DNA from: CAYUYV01 sp964561475
Lineage (GTDB): Bacteria; Pseudomonadota; Alphaproteobacteria; JAJFIK01
Direction: 5' to 3'
NCBI GenBank assembly: GCA_964561475.1
Contig: CAZLPU010000005.1
Location: forward strand, 1-64,000
Length of the DNA stretch: 64,000 nucleotides
In this document: positions 26,467 to 35,267 of the stretch, piece by piece
Position numbering within the stretch: the first letter of the stretch is position 1
Layout of the letters: each line of letters starts with the position of its first letter
The notes under the pieces: model-generated
Database searches by the model: none
What the model saw: the letters and a program-made list of their open reading frames with translations, nothing else
What the model was told of the DNA's origin: nothing
Translations under genes and position numbers: made by a program

Positions 26467-28131
26467 TTATGGCAGCCAAAGCGTGAAAATCGTGCCGCCG
26501 TCCTGCCCCGGGGAAAGATCAATACCCCCGCCATGGGCGGTCATGATCTGCTTGGTGAGGCTCAGCCCGACGCCGCTGCCTCCCTCTTTTGTCGTAAAGA
26601 ACGGGACGAAGATCCGATCCGCCTGGTCTGCCGGCACCCCCGGACCGGTATCATGAATTTGAATATGGATCCCCCCGTTCGGACTTGAACCCGGATCGGT
26701 CAACGAACGTGACTCTGTGCGGGGAGATGAGCCACAGAATGAGCCAGGGAATGGGGTTGAGTGTGGGCTGGGACCGGCTGTGACAGAGAGTCCCCGCTCC
26801 CCTTCAGCCATGCCGGCCAGCGCTTCCGCCCCGTTGCGCAAGACATTGATCAGGGCCTGCTCCAGCAGGTCCGGATCGGCCCGGACCTCCAGGTCTTTGG
26901 GCTCCACCGTCAGCGCAAAGTCAATGCCTGCCTCGGCAAAATCAGGACCCATGAGCCGTGCAATCCGGTTCAGCAGCGGGGCCAGGACAACGGTCTGATA
27001 GACCGGGGCGGGCATCCGGGTGAATTTGCGGTAACTGTCGATGAAGTGCATCAGCCCGGCACTGCGCCGTTTGATGGCCTCCAGCCCGGTCCGAATTTCG
27101 GCGATGTCACTCTCCACCGGGGGCGCTTCCCCTTCTCCCTCGTGCCTGCTCGTCTCTTTGACCCGGTGCGCCAGGTCTTCCAGCATCCCATCGGCGGTCT
27201 CCGCCAGGGACGCGACCGGGGTGAGGGAATTCATCATCTCATGAGTCAGCACCCGGACAAGATCGTGCCAGGCGGTCAGTTCGGTGGCATCGAGTTCCCC
27301 CTGGATGTTTTCAACGGCCACCAGGCGCCGGATGGTCGGATCTTCTCCTGTCTCCGGTGCGCCGGTGCGGTCCACAATGTCCCTGACAGTCAGCTTGACC
27401 CGCCGCTCCACCCCATCCCGCAGCATACGGACGACTTTTGCCTCGCCCGGTGCCATTCCGGTCAGGGCCGCGTGAAAGGCCTCGCCATAGGGGGCGTGTT
27501 TCAGCTTTGCGGACCCATGGCGATTTTCGAAATCACCGGCGGGGTCTCCAGTGCCGTCCCCAGTGCCGTCCTCAGCATAGTCTCCAGGACGATCCGGGGC
27601 AGTCTCCTTGCCCCATGCCCCGTCCTTGAAGAGCCTGCGGGCCGCGTCGTTCAGGAGCACCGCCCGGCCATCGGCTTCCAGGGCCAGCAAGGCAACGGGG
27701 GCGTGTTCGATCAGCGTCCGGTCCGCCGCTGCCCGGGCCTCCGACGCAGCCCTGTCCCGGCGCAATCGCTCAAGACTGGCCTGAATCCGGGGCAGATCCG
27801 CCGCGAGCTTCCCGCCTGCGGCCAGATCTCCCGCGGCGACAGCCTCCAGGGTCAACACGGCCCCATCCGCTGCCTGGCGGACGCGTATACAAAGCAATGC
27901 AATCTGTATAAGGATGAGTGCGGCGGTCACCGCCATGGCCGCGAAGGCTTGGGTGTGGACCAGCAACACCACGAACACGATCGTGCTTGCCACAATCCCC
28001 CCCACCCGGAGACCGCACTCCAGGGACAAGGGATCAACACCCAGAAACCGCATGAGATCATGAGCCAGCCCCTTCACGCCGCCAACAGCCGGCCGGGAAG
28101 CGGATCCGGGCTCTGTCGCGCTAGAGGCCAT
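26467..28131 (-). CDS. NtrY-like membrane sensor histidine kinase
   Basis: A 554-residue kinase. Two hydrophobic helices near residues 46-83 anchor it, with little periplasmic sequence. Then come a HAMP/PAS-like linker, the dimerisation box LVRVLTHEMMNSLTPVASLAE with phospho-acceptor His297, the N box INVLRNGAEAL (about 428), and glycine boxes DTGPGVPAD and GGSGVGLSLTKQIM near the C-terminus. An extra Ser/Pro-rich insert of about 35 residues sits between the N and G1 boxes, and a DGTGDGTGDPAGD repeat lies near residue 190; both are encoded by degenerate tandem repeats. The gene overlaps the regulator gene upstream by 11 bases, so they form one operon that faces an ABC exporter. Confidence 0.92.
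   Translation of the reverse strand: MASSATEPGSASRPAVGGVKGLAHDLMRFLGVDPLSLECGLRVGGIVASTIVFVVLLVHTQAFAAMAVTAALILIQIALLCIRVRQAADGAVLTLEAVAAGDLAAGGKLAADLPRIQASLERLRRDRAASEARAAADRTLIEHAPVALLALEADGRAVLLNDAARRLFKDGAWGKETAPDRPGDYAEDGTGDGTGDPAGDFENRHGSAKLKHAPYGEAFHAALTGMAPGEAKVVRMLRDGVERRVKLTVRDIVDRTGAPETGEDPTIRRLVAVENIQGELDATELTAWHDLVRVLTHEMMNSLTPVASLAETADGMLEDLAHRVKETSRHEGEGEAPPVESDIAEIRTGLEAIKRRSAGLMHFIDSYRKFTRMPAPVYQTVVLAPLLNRIARLMGPDFAEAGIDFALTVEPKDLEVRADPDLLEQALINVLRNGAEALAGMAEGERGLSVTAGPSPHSTPFPGSFCGSSPRTESRSLTDPGSSPNGGIHIQIHDTGPGVPADQADRIFVPFFTTKEGGSGVGLSLTKQIMTAHGGGIDLSPGQDGGTIFTLWLP
27537..27584. repeat. 12-bp in-frame tandem repeat in the NtrY-like kinase gene
   Basis: CCAGTGCCGTCC occurs twice exactly, flanked by diverged copies. 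It encodes the DGTGDGTGD segment of the kinase. Confidence 0.75.
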
Positions 28132-29572
28132 ATTTTTCCATACGCCGGTAAAGGGACGCGCGGGTGAGACCTAGGTCCCGGGCCGTTCGCGACACGTTGC
28201 CACCATTCTTTTTCAGGGCCTGCTGGACTGCGGTGCGTTCCATGGCATCGAGGCGCACAGTGATCTCGGGATCCGGCATGGAAGCCAGGGGAGACCGGGG
28301 TCCAGGCGCTTGTCCGTCCCGTCTCTCAAAAGGAAAATCCTCAGGCTCCAGACGCACGCCTTCGTTCAGGATGACCGCCCGTTCCACCGCATGGCGCAGT
28401 TCACGGACATTGCCGGGCCAGTCATGGGCCATCAGATGGTTGATGGCCCTGGGGCTCAGACCTTCCGTAGGCCGCTTATAGCTGTGGGCAAAAGCCTTTC
28501 GGAAATGATCCGCCAACAGGGGAATGTCTTCCCGGCGCTCCCGCAGGGCCGGCAGGCGGATCTCGACGGTATTGATGCGGTACAGCAGGTCCTGGCGGAA
28601 CCGAGCCTCGTCATGGAGTTCGGCGGAAGAGGCGTTGGTCGCGCTGAGCAGCCGGACCGTCATGGGGATCGCCGAGTCCGCGCCGACCGGGCGCACCTCC
28701 CGGCGTTCGATGACACTGAGCAGCTTGGCCTGGAGATGAAGGGGCACATTGGCGATTTCATCCAGAAACAGGGTGCCCCCATTGGCGGCCTGGAACCGTC
28801 CCGTCCGGTCCTCCTTGGCGCCCGTGAAAGCGCCCTTCCGGTGACCGAACAGCTCGCTTTCAAAAAGGGTCTCGGGCACCTCGCCCAGATCGACGGGGAC
28901 GAATGGCGCATCCTTGAGATGGGAGCGGGCATGGATTTCCCGGGCCACCAGTTCCTTGCCCGTGCCGTTCTCTCCCAGGATCAGCACATTGGCCTGGGTG
29001 GGCGCGGCCCGTTCGATCAGTTCCCAGACCCGGTCCATGGCCGGGCTGGTACCGATCATGGCCCCCCGGGTCCGTTCAGCCACCGCCCTGGATTTGGCGG
29101 CAGGGGGCGGTGAAACCGGTGCCGGATCAGATTTGGTTGGATCGGGTTTGGTTGGATGAGCTTGAAGCGGCGCCGGCCCGGTGTCAGAGCGTTCCAGGGC
29201 CCCGGATACAGCCGCGAGCAGCTTTTCATTCTCCCAGGGCTTGACCACGAAATCCGCCGCCCCCCGGCGCATGGCCTCCACAGCAATCTCCACATCCCCA
29301 TACGCCGTGATGAGAATGACCGGGGTTCCAGGGGCCGTGGCCAGGATCCGGTCGAGCCAGTGCAGCCCCTCCTCGCCGCTCGCGGCCCCGATGGCATAGT
29401 TCATATCGAGAAGCACCGCGTCATAGGCCCGGTCCTCCAGGAGACCGGGAATCTGAGCAGGGTCGCTTTCAGTCCGGATGACGGGGTAATGACGCTTGAG
29501 CAGGAGCCGCAGGGCCGTCAACACGTCATGGTCGTCGTCAATCACCAATATGCGGCCAGATCCGCCGCCCAT
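28121..29572 (-). CDS. NtrC-family sigma-54-dependent response regulator
   Basis: A 483-residue activator with three domains. The receiver (residues 5-125) has the acidic pocket IDDDHD, phospho-acceptor Asp56 in VLLDMNY, and Lys in VVKPWE. After a Pro/Lys linker comes the AAA+ domain with Walker A GENGTGKE, the sigma-54 contact loop GAFTGA and Walker B GTLFLDEIAN. A Fis-type helix-turn-helix ends the protein (RTARDLGLTRASLYRRMEKYG). I chose the ATG at 29572 because GGGAGGCAGAT precedes it; a longer start at 29614 would run into the operator cluster. It is cotranscribed with the NtrY-like kinase and divergent from the MacB-like exporter, which it probably controls. Confidence 0.95.
   Translation of the reverse strand: MGGGSGRILVIDDDHDVLTALRLLLKRHYPVIRTESDPAQIPGLLEDRAYDAVLLDMNYAIGAASGEEGLHWLDRILATAPGTPVILITAYGDVEIAVEAMRRGAADFVVKPWENEKLLAAVSGALERSDTGPAPLQAHPTKPDPTKSDPAPVSPPPAAKSRAVAERTRGAMIGTSPAMDRVWELIERAAPTQANVLILGENGTGKELVAREIHARSHLKDAPFVPVDLGEVPETLFESELFGHRKGAFTGAKEDRTGRFQAANGGTLFLDEIANVPLHLQAKLLSVIERREVRPVGADSAIPMTVRLLSATNASSAELHDEARFRQDLLYRINTVEIRLPALRERREDIPLLADHFRKAFAHSYKRPTEGLSPRAINHLMAHDWPGNVRELRHAVERAVILNEGVRLEPEDFPFERRDGQAPGPRSPLASMPDPEITVRLDAMERTAVQQALKKNGGNVSRTARDLGLTRASLYRRMEKYGL
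29124..29160. repeat. 15-bp in-frame repeat in the regulator linker
   Basis: GGATCAGATTTGGTT and GGATCGGGTTTGGTT are adjacent, with a partial third copy. They encode the TKPDPTKSDP part of the linker between receiver and AAA+ domain. Confidence 0.75.
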
Positions 29573-29606
29573 ATCTGCCTCCCGTACCTGCCAGCCCCGT
29601 TCGGTT

Positions 29607-29642
29607 CCGGACATCTTACTGTCCGGATGCGGACACCGGACA
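29607..29642. promoter_or_regulatory. TGTCCG / CGGACA operator cluster between regulator and exporter genes
   Basis: Four copies of the hexamer CGGACA or its complement TGTCCG occur within 36 bases (29608-29613, 29620-29625, 29630-29635, 29637-29642). The central pair forms a perfect dyad TGTCCG-N4-CGGACA at 29620-29635. This fits an enhancer-type site for a dimeric Fis-domain activator, 35 bases from the regulator start and about 110 bases from the exporter start. A clear -24/-12 promoter is not visible. Confidence 0.65.
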
Positions 29643-29749
29643 CCCCCAGTTTATCCGCTCGCAACCCCTTTGAGGTCTGGTCATCCCTGGAAAGGCCGCC
29701 CGTCCCCGGGTACCTTCCTATCCTCTCGTAGCAAGCATAGGGCCGAAGG

Positions 29750-30580
29750 GTGGACACCACACAGCACCAGTCAGCGGGTTCCGGCGCTGATGACTCCGGC
29801 ACTGGAGAAACCGGCACCGAGAAAACTGGCACTGGGGAAACTGGCGCTGGGGAAACTGGCACTGGAAAAACTGGCGCCGGGGACAAGACACCGCTCGTGG
29901 CGATGGCGGGGATCGGCAAGGCCTTCGGCCGGGGCGCCGGAGCCGCCATTGCCCTTGATGGTATCGACCTGGAGCTTGATTGCGGGGAATTCGTTGCCGT
30001 GATGGGTCCCTCAGGCTGTGGGAAATCCACCCTTTTAAGCCTGATCGGCCTGCTCGATGCCCCCACCAGCGGCATGTACCGGTTTGCGGGCAAAGACATC
30101 ACCGGCCTGGGCGAGAACGGCCGGGCCCACCTGCGCCGGGGCCGGATCGGCTTTGTCTTCCAGAGCTTCAACCTGATCAGCGACCTCACGGTGGCTGAAA
30201 ATGTCGGTGTCGCCGTGCGTTATCTGGGCCTGGGTCCGACCCGGCGCCAATCGCTGGTCGATGACGCCCTGGAACGCCTGGGCCTGACCCATCGCCGCAA
30301 TGACCGTCCCCATCAACTCTCCGGCGGCCAGCAGCAACGGGTGGCCATCGCCCGCGCCATCGCCGCCAAGCCTGACCTGATCCTGGCGGACGAACCCACA
30401 GGCAATCTGGACAGCCGCAATGGCGACGCCGTGATGGAAATGCTGCTCGATCTCCACGGCGAGGGCACGACGGTGGTCATGGCAACCCATAACGAAGCCC
30501 ACGCCGAGGCGGCCTCAAGGGTGGTGCACCTGTCGGACGGCAAAGTGGCCAGCCAGACCGTGCACCGGCAAGCCTCGTAA
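29750..30580 (+). CDS. MacB/LolD-type ABC exporter ATPase
   Basis: A 276-residue ATP-binding subunit. Walker A is GPSGCGKST near residue 87, the Q-loop follows in FVFQSFNLI, the signature is QLSGGQQQR, and Walker B ends in LILADEPTGNLDS, all typical of the LolD/MacB subfamily that drives FtsX-like permeases. The first 45 residues are unusual: a pentapeptide repeat of the GTGET/GAGET type encoded by a 15-bp tandem array. The GTG at 29750 gives this repeat; an internal start near MAGIGKAFG (about 29903) would omit it and match relatives better, but has no clear ribosome-binding site. The permease gene follows after 29 bases. Confidence 0.9.
   Translation: MDTTQHQSAGSGADDSGTGETGTEKTGTGETGAGETGTGKTGAGDKTPLVAMAGIGKAFGRGAGAAIALDGIDLELDCGEFVAVMGPSGCGKSTLLSLIGLLDAPTSGMYRFAGKDITGLGENGRAHLRRGRIGFVFQSFNLISDLTVAENVGVAVRYLGLGPTRRQSLVDDALERLGLTHRRNDRPHQLSGGQQQRVAIARAIAAKPDLILADEPTGNLDSRNGDAVMEMLLDLHGEGTTVVMATHNEAHAEAASRVVHLSDGKVASQTVHRQAS
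29798..29887. repeat. 15-bp tandem repeat, 6 copies, at the start of the exporter ATPase gene
   Basis: Six contiguous 15-mers of the form GGCACTGGGGAAACT (variants GGCGCTGGGGAAACT, GGCACTGGAAAAACT) encode a GTGET-type pentapeptide repeat, if translation begins at 29750. Confidence 0.93.
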
Positions 30581-30609
30581 AGGTGCCATGATAAGGACTC
30601 CGAACGCTG

Positions 30610-33171
30610 ATGGGTGCTCACTCCGCCACCACCGTCAATGCTGCGTCCATGACAGCCAACGCCGTCTGGATGATCTGGCGGCTCGTCCGCCGTCCGGACC
30701 TGACCACGGCACTGACCCTGGCCGGGCTCGCCGCCTGCCTCTGTGCTGCGATGGTGATCGGGATCTTCGTGGCGCATAAGTTCAGTTATGACCGGCATTT
30801 CCCGGGCTACGAGGACATCTACCGGATCTCCGTGACCTACCGGCTGCCCGGGCGCGACCCCATCCACCTGGCCAGTGCGCCCGCCGTCGCCGCACCGGTC
30901 CTGGAACGCCATGTGGAAGACATCAGTCATGTCAGCCGCGTGATCTATCAGCGCGAAACACTGTTTCCGGACCAACGCAAATTGGGCCTGACGCAGGATC
31001 GCAACCACAAGACAGCGCCCGCCGCCATGGGCGTGGCCTATGTCGACCCTGGTTTTCTGGATATTTTCGTGCTGCCCTTTGTGGAAGGCACCCGAGAAAG
31101 CGCACTGAACACCAGCGACAGCCTGGTGCTGACCCGGTCCAAGGCCGCTCTCCTGTTCGGCGATGCGCCCGCCCTGGGTCAGAATGTTCAGGTGGCCGGA
31201 GATCCGAACCGGGACGACTTTGACGGCCCCCACACCATGACCGTGACCGGTGTGGTGGAGGACCTCCCCTCCACCAGCCATTTCAGCCTTGCAGCCCTGG
31301 CCCTCATCACCGCGCCGGCCAATGACTGGCCCGACCGTCTTTACGAAGCCTGGGGTACCGCGTCCGCCAGAACCTATGTCCGCACACGTCCGGGTATCGG
31401 GGTTCAGGCCCTCCAGGACCGGCTTGTGGCCTGGCGGGATGCCCATGTGCCTGCCTTCACTCTCGACAACCAGTCCTATCCCGCGCCCTCCTATGTGGAC
31501 TATCTGGCCCAGCCGGTGGCGGATATCGCCGTCACGCCGGGCCGGAAGGGAGAAATCAATCCCCCCGTCAGCCGCACGCTTTTGTTGAGCCTGCTTGGCG
31601 TGTGCGGTGTGCTTGTGGTGATGGCCGCCTTGAACACCGCCCACCTGATGACCGCCCGGACGGGGGCACGGGCCCAGGATATCGCCATGCGCAAGGCGGC
31701 AGGGGCAGACCGGGGCGCTGTGTTCGGTCTGGTGATTGGCGAGGGGCTGATCCTGGCGGCCATCGCACTGGTGCTGGCCCTGGCGGGCGCGGAACTGCTC
31801 CTGCCCGTGATCAATGCCGGTACCGGCCTCACCCTCGCAATGCCCTATGCCACCAACCCGGTCCTGTTGCTGATTTTTGCCGGTGCCGCCCTTTTTGCAG
31901 GAGCCCTGGGTGCGGCCCCCCCGGCCCTGATGCTCGCGGGCCTCTCACCGGCCCGGATCCTCAAGGGTGCGAACCCCCATCTGACCGGGCCCGTCCACAA
32001 CGGCACTGACCGTCTCCGCACCCTCCTGGTCGCCCTCCAGTTTGCACCGGCCATTGCCCTGGCCATGTGGGCCTGTATCGCCGCCGCCCAGTCGCTTCAC
32101 GCCTGGCACTTCGACACGGGCTGGGAGCGCAGGGGCGTGGCGGTCCTTTCGGGCCTGGCCCACGGACAGGCGAGGCCCCGCATCCCGGACCTGCGGGCCG
32201 CCCTGGAAGCCCACCCTTCCGTGGAAGGAACCGCCCTTTCCCTGACCGTGCCCACCGGCCAGTGGGAAGGCAACCAGTTCCTTCAGCGTCTTGATGATCC
32301 GGACACGCCGCCACACCTCGTGCGCCAGTACCTGACTGGTCCCGGCTTTTTCGGCCTGTACCGCATTCCCTTCCTGGCCGGTCAGGACCTGAGCAGCCCC
32401 TCCGTCGATATGGGGAAACTGGAGGATGCGGAACTGGTCATCAACGAAAGCGCCCTGACCCTGCTTGGCTACCGGAATGCCGAGGAGGCCCTTGGCTCTG
32501 CCCTGCGCATTGGGACCCGCACGAATGATGAAGCCTCCCAGGGCCGGATCATCGGGGTTGTGGCGGATTTCCACCCCATGTCCGTCCATGAGCCGGTGCT
32601 GCCGGCGGTGTTTCTTTATGATCCGGAACCTCTGTGGGATTTATCCATCCGCTTCGACCCTGACAAAAGCCGGAACATTCTCGCCGCCCTGGAAACGATC
32701 TGGCGGGATCACCTGCCTGCCCAGCCCTTCAGAGGGGCTTTGCTGGAGGACCGGTTTGCGGAACTGCACCAGGAAGAAACCCGGCTTGGCCTGATCCTGG
32801 GGGGATGCGCCCTGCTGGCCATGGGTGTGGCCTGCCTGGGTCTTGTCGGTCTGGCCAGCGCCACCGTTGCGCGCCGGAGAACCGAAATTGCCCTGCGCAA
32901 AGCCCTGGGCGCGCGGCCCAAAGACATCCTCGCCATGCTGTTATGGCAGATTTCCAAACCGGTCCTGGCGGCCGGGGTCCTGGGTGGTGCGGTCGCCTAT
33001 CCCTTTGCTCAAGACTGGCTCGCGGGCTTTGCCCATCCGGTCAGTTTGACGCCTGTGCATTTCCTGCTGCCCCTGGTGCTGGCCCTGGTGCTCGCCTGGC
33101 TGACAACAGCCGCCCATGCCCTCCAAGTGGCCCGCAAGCCCCCTGCCCCGGACCTGCGCCACAGTCTCTGA
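30610..33171 (+). CDS. FtsX/MacB-type ABC exporter permease
   Basis: An 853-residue membrane protein with two tandem permease modules. A first helix (LTLAGLAACLCAAMVIGIFVAH) precedes a periplasmic MacB-core-like domain (about 60-320), then three helices with the cytosolic motif GARAQDIAMRKAAGADRGAV; a second periplasmic domain (about 490-715) is followed by three helices with ARRRTEIALRKALGARPKDI. Such 800-residue double-module permeases work with a MacB/LolD ATPase, here the gene just upstream, as mechanotransmission exporters of lipids, peptides or antimicrobials. No membrane-fusion protein or outer-membrane channel gene is adjacent. The NtrC/NtrY-like pair is divergent and probably regulates it. 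Confidence 0.92.
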   Translation: MGAHSATTVNAASMTANAVWMIWRLVRRPDLTTALTLAGLAACLCAAMVIGIFVAHKFSYDRHFPGYEDIYRISVTYRLPGRDPIHLASAPAVAAPVLERHVEDISHVSRVIYQRETLFPDQRKLGLTQDRNHKTAPAAMGVAYVDPGFLDIFVLPFVEGTRESALNTSDSLVLTRSKAALLFGDAPALGQNVQVAGDPNRDDFDGPHTMTVTGVVEDLPSTSHFSLAALALITAPANDWPDRLYEAWGTASARTYVRTRPGIGVQALQDRLVAWRDAHVPAFTLDNQSYPAPSYVDYLAQPVADIAVTPGRKGEINPPVSRTLLLSLLGVCGVLVVMAALNTAHLMTARTGARAQDIAMRKAAGADRGAVFGLVIGEGLILAAIALVLALAGAELLLPVINAGTGLTLAMPYATNPVLLLIFAGAALFAGALGAAPPALMLAGLSPARILKGANPHLTGPVHNGTDRLRTLLVALQFAPAIALAMWACIAAAQSLHAWHFDTGWERRGVAVLSGLAHGQARPRIPDLRAALEAHPSVEGTALSLTVPTGQWEGNQFLQRLDDPDTPPHLVRQYLTGPGFFGLYRIPFLAGQDLSSPSVDMGKLEDAELVINESALTLLGYRNAEEALGSALRIGTRTNDEASQGRIIGVVADFHPMSVHEPVLPAVFLYDPEPLWDLSIRFDPDKSRNILAALETIWRDHLPAQPFRGALLEDRFAELHQEETRLGLILGGCALLAMGVACLGLVGLASATVARRRTEIALRKALGARPKDILAMLLWQISKPVLAAGVLGGAVAYPFAQDWLAGFAHPVSLTPVHFLLPLVLALVLAWLTTAAHALQVARKPPAPDLRHSL

Positions 33172-33300
33172 AGCGCATTCAGGCTCTCCCGCGCGAAGCC
33201 ACTTGCTCCCGTGGGGCAGGCCCACAAGAAAGCCGGCCGCCCCGAAGGACAGCCGGCCCAAAACACACACCCAGCATGCGGCGCATACTGAGGTGGCAGA

Positions 33301-34092
33301 TTACTGAACCCGGGGAGCGTTCGGCGGGAACGGTGCGCCCAGAATGGTCTGGCGCCGCTGGGACAGGGTCTGCCAGTTGGAAAGAGAGCTCAGGTGCATG
33401 TAGATGAACGGCAGTGCGCCGGACTTCTTCAGCAGGATGAAGGCTTCATCCTTCAGCTCATTGAACTTCTTCTCTTCGATGGCGAGATAAGTCCCCACCA
33501 CATGCTGGTCACCGTTCTGGTCCTTCATGGTGACCTGCTGGCTGGCAAACAGATCCAGTTCCTTGATGATGGTTCCGAACTTCTGGGTCGCCAGGTGATG
33601 CTGGTGGAAGGTCTTGCAGAACTCCAGTGCCTTGTTGCCGGTATCCGTGAGCTGATCACCGTCAAAGAAGGCAAAGTCCGGCTGATCGCCGACCAGGGAG
33701 GAATCCCGGTCGATGCACAGGGTCAGCTGGGATTGATCCTGGTTCTGACCGAAAATGAAGGGATAGCGGCGGATATAGGCGGGAACATAGGCGTTTTCGA
33801 GCCACTTGCCGTCCGCATCAACGAAAAGGTTTTCCTTTTCCTGCATGCCCAGAACGGCAACGGGCATCGGCGTTTCCGTACCTGCAAAGACAATCGGATA
33901 GCTCTTCAGGGCGAAATTGAACTCGATGGTGTTCAGGGGCACGGCGTGGGCGTCCCGGGCGAACATCAGGGGCTTGTCCGCGCGCTTGAGACCCAGGGCA
34001 CCGTGAAGGCTTGGGGTCAGCGGCTCGACCTTTTTGTAGAGAATGGCTTGGTTTGCTGCCGCGTCCGTGGCGGCTTGAGTGGCGTCGGTCAT
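33301..34092 (-). CDS. SapC-family protein
   Basis: A 263-residue protein of the SapC-like family found widely in Alphaproteobacteria and first named from an S-layer export cluster; its molecular role is not established. The family pattern is clear: PLNTIEFNFALKSYPIVF near residue 54, then DADGKWLENAYVPAYIRRYPF near 95. There is no signal peptide or membrane helix, so it is probably cytosolic. AGAGGAAGCT precedes the ATG at 34092. It stands alone, convergent with the exporter permease. There are no S-layer secretion genes nearby. Confidence 0.88.
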   Translation of the reverse strand: MTDATQAATDAAANQAILYKKVEPLTPSLHGALGLKRADKPLMFARDAHAVPLNTIEFNFALKSYPIVFAGTETPMPVAVLGMQEKENLFVDADGKWLENAYVPAYIRRYPFIFGQNQDQSQLTLCIDRDSSLVGDQPDFAFFDGDQLTDTGNKALEFCKTFHQHHLATQKFGTIIKELDLFASQQVTMKDQNGDQHVVGTYLAIEEKKFNELKDEAFILLKKSGALPFIYMHLSSLSNWQTLSQRRQTILGAPFPPNAPRVQ

Positions 34093-34856
34093 AGCTTCCT
34101 CTTTGTGTCTGTCCTGTGTGGACGAAAGTCGAACATCAGAGACTGGTCATTGGTGACGCTGTCTCAAGAACTGTGATCCGGGAACGCCGCGTCCGGAGCT
34201 TTGGCCGGTTCGGTCACCCCCATGCCGCATACGGCTGCCCGCTATGGGCGGACAATGCGCGCGGCACGCCCAGAGTGCCCCGGTAAGCCTGCGCGGCCCC
34301 GGTCGAAACAGCTCTGGAGGACGAGACCCGGCTGAAAGGCCCCTACCTGCTCCGGTAACGGCCTGCTCTGCTAACGGCCCGCTCCGCTAAGGCGCTGGGC
34401 TTGCGGGTCAGGCAAAACCCCTTGGAATGATAACCCCCAAGGTATTGCGCCTTGCTTGTCCGGTCGGCTGCGTTTGGGCGTTGCTGACGGATGCAGCCAA
34501 GCCTTGCCGGCGGCATCGGCTAGATCCTGGGCAATCCGTTTCTGCCCGGCCTCTCGACCTGTTCGCTGGCTTATTCCGGCCTGTGGACCCATCCCCGGCA
34601 CCCTGTTGCGGGGCACCATATCCGAACGCTCAGGGGAGAAAAGCCCTTTCGGATCGGCGGTCTGAGTTTTTAGCCAAACTTAGCGATGTTTGCGAACTTC
34701 GAAACGAAGTTAAGAGCGTTTCCATAACAGAGCCGCGCATTCTTAAAATAAACACATGACCACACTTTACAACGCGCGCATATTGGGTCAAAAGTTTCCC
34801 CAAAGAATAGAGTAACGGGTGTATGTCCCCCGCTGTTTTCTGGCGCGAGCATCGGT
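34093..34856. other. Intergenic stretch of about 760 bp
   Basis: I see no credible gene. It holds a 16-bp triple repeat (34346-34393) and becomes AT-richer from about 34660 toward the XRE gene, which is where its promoter should lie. Confidence 0.55.
34346..34393. repeat. 16-bp tandem repeat, 3 copies
   Basis: CCTGCTCCGGTAACGG, CCTGCTCTGCTAACGG and CCCGCTCCGCTAAGGC are contiguous in a non-coding stretch. Confidence 0.85.
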
Positions 34857-35267
34857 ATGTCTGAGTCCGAATTGACGTCTGGTCTCATTGATAAGCATGT
34901 TGGCAACCGCATGCGTGTGCGAAGACTGAGTCTTGGGATCAGCCAACAGGATTTAGCTGGCCGGCTCGGGCTGACATTTCAACAGATCCAGAAATACGAA
35001 AAGGGCGCCAATCGTATTGGCGCCTCCCGCCTTTACGAGTTGGCTGGCTTTCTACAGGTTGATGTCAATTTCTTTTTCGAAGGTCTCGACCAGGAGACCG
35101 AAATTGCTCATGAGCATTTGATCGATGCCTTCAAGGCGGCGTCACCCCGATTTGGAACCCGGGAGTTTGTGGAACTCAACCGCGCGTTCCAACGGATTGC
35201 CGACCCCTTGCTGCGCACCCACATTTTGGCGCTTATCGACCGCATCGCCGAAAAACAAAGCGCCTGA
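34857..35267 (+). CDS. XRE-family transcriptional regulator
   Basis: A 136-residue protein with a Cro/C1-type helix-turn-helix at residues 14-70: VGNRMRVRRLSLGISQQDLAGRLGLT split at the turn, then FQQIQKYEKGANRIGASRLYELA. The C-terminal half (about 85-136) carries conserved helices (EFVELNRAFQRIADPLLR, LALIDRIAEK) common to a chromosomal alphaproteobacterial group that regulates cell-cycle or stress genes. It is alone in its transcription unit. The ribosome-binding site is weak and no cognate operator could be picked out. Confidence 0.9.
   Translation: MSESELTSGLIDKHVGNRMRVRRLSLGISQQDLAGRLGLTFQQIQKYEKGANRIGASRLYELAGFLQVDVNFFFEGLDQETEIAHEHLIDAFKAASPRFGTREFVELNRAFQRIADPLLRTHILALIDRIAEKQSA

Noticed and set aside
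29643..29749. A -24/-12 sigma-54 promoter for the exporter
   Set aside because: I looked for TGGC-N7-TGC on both strands and found no acceptable match, so none is reported, although the regulator is of the sigma-54 type.
34427..34759. A 110-codon frame in the gap before the XRE gene
   Set aside because: No ribosome-binding site, odd amino-acid composition and no recognisable motif; it overlaps the AT-rich promoter region of the XRE gene.
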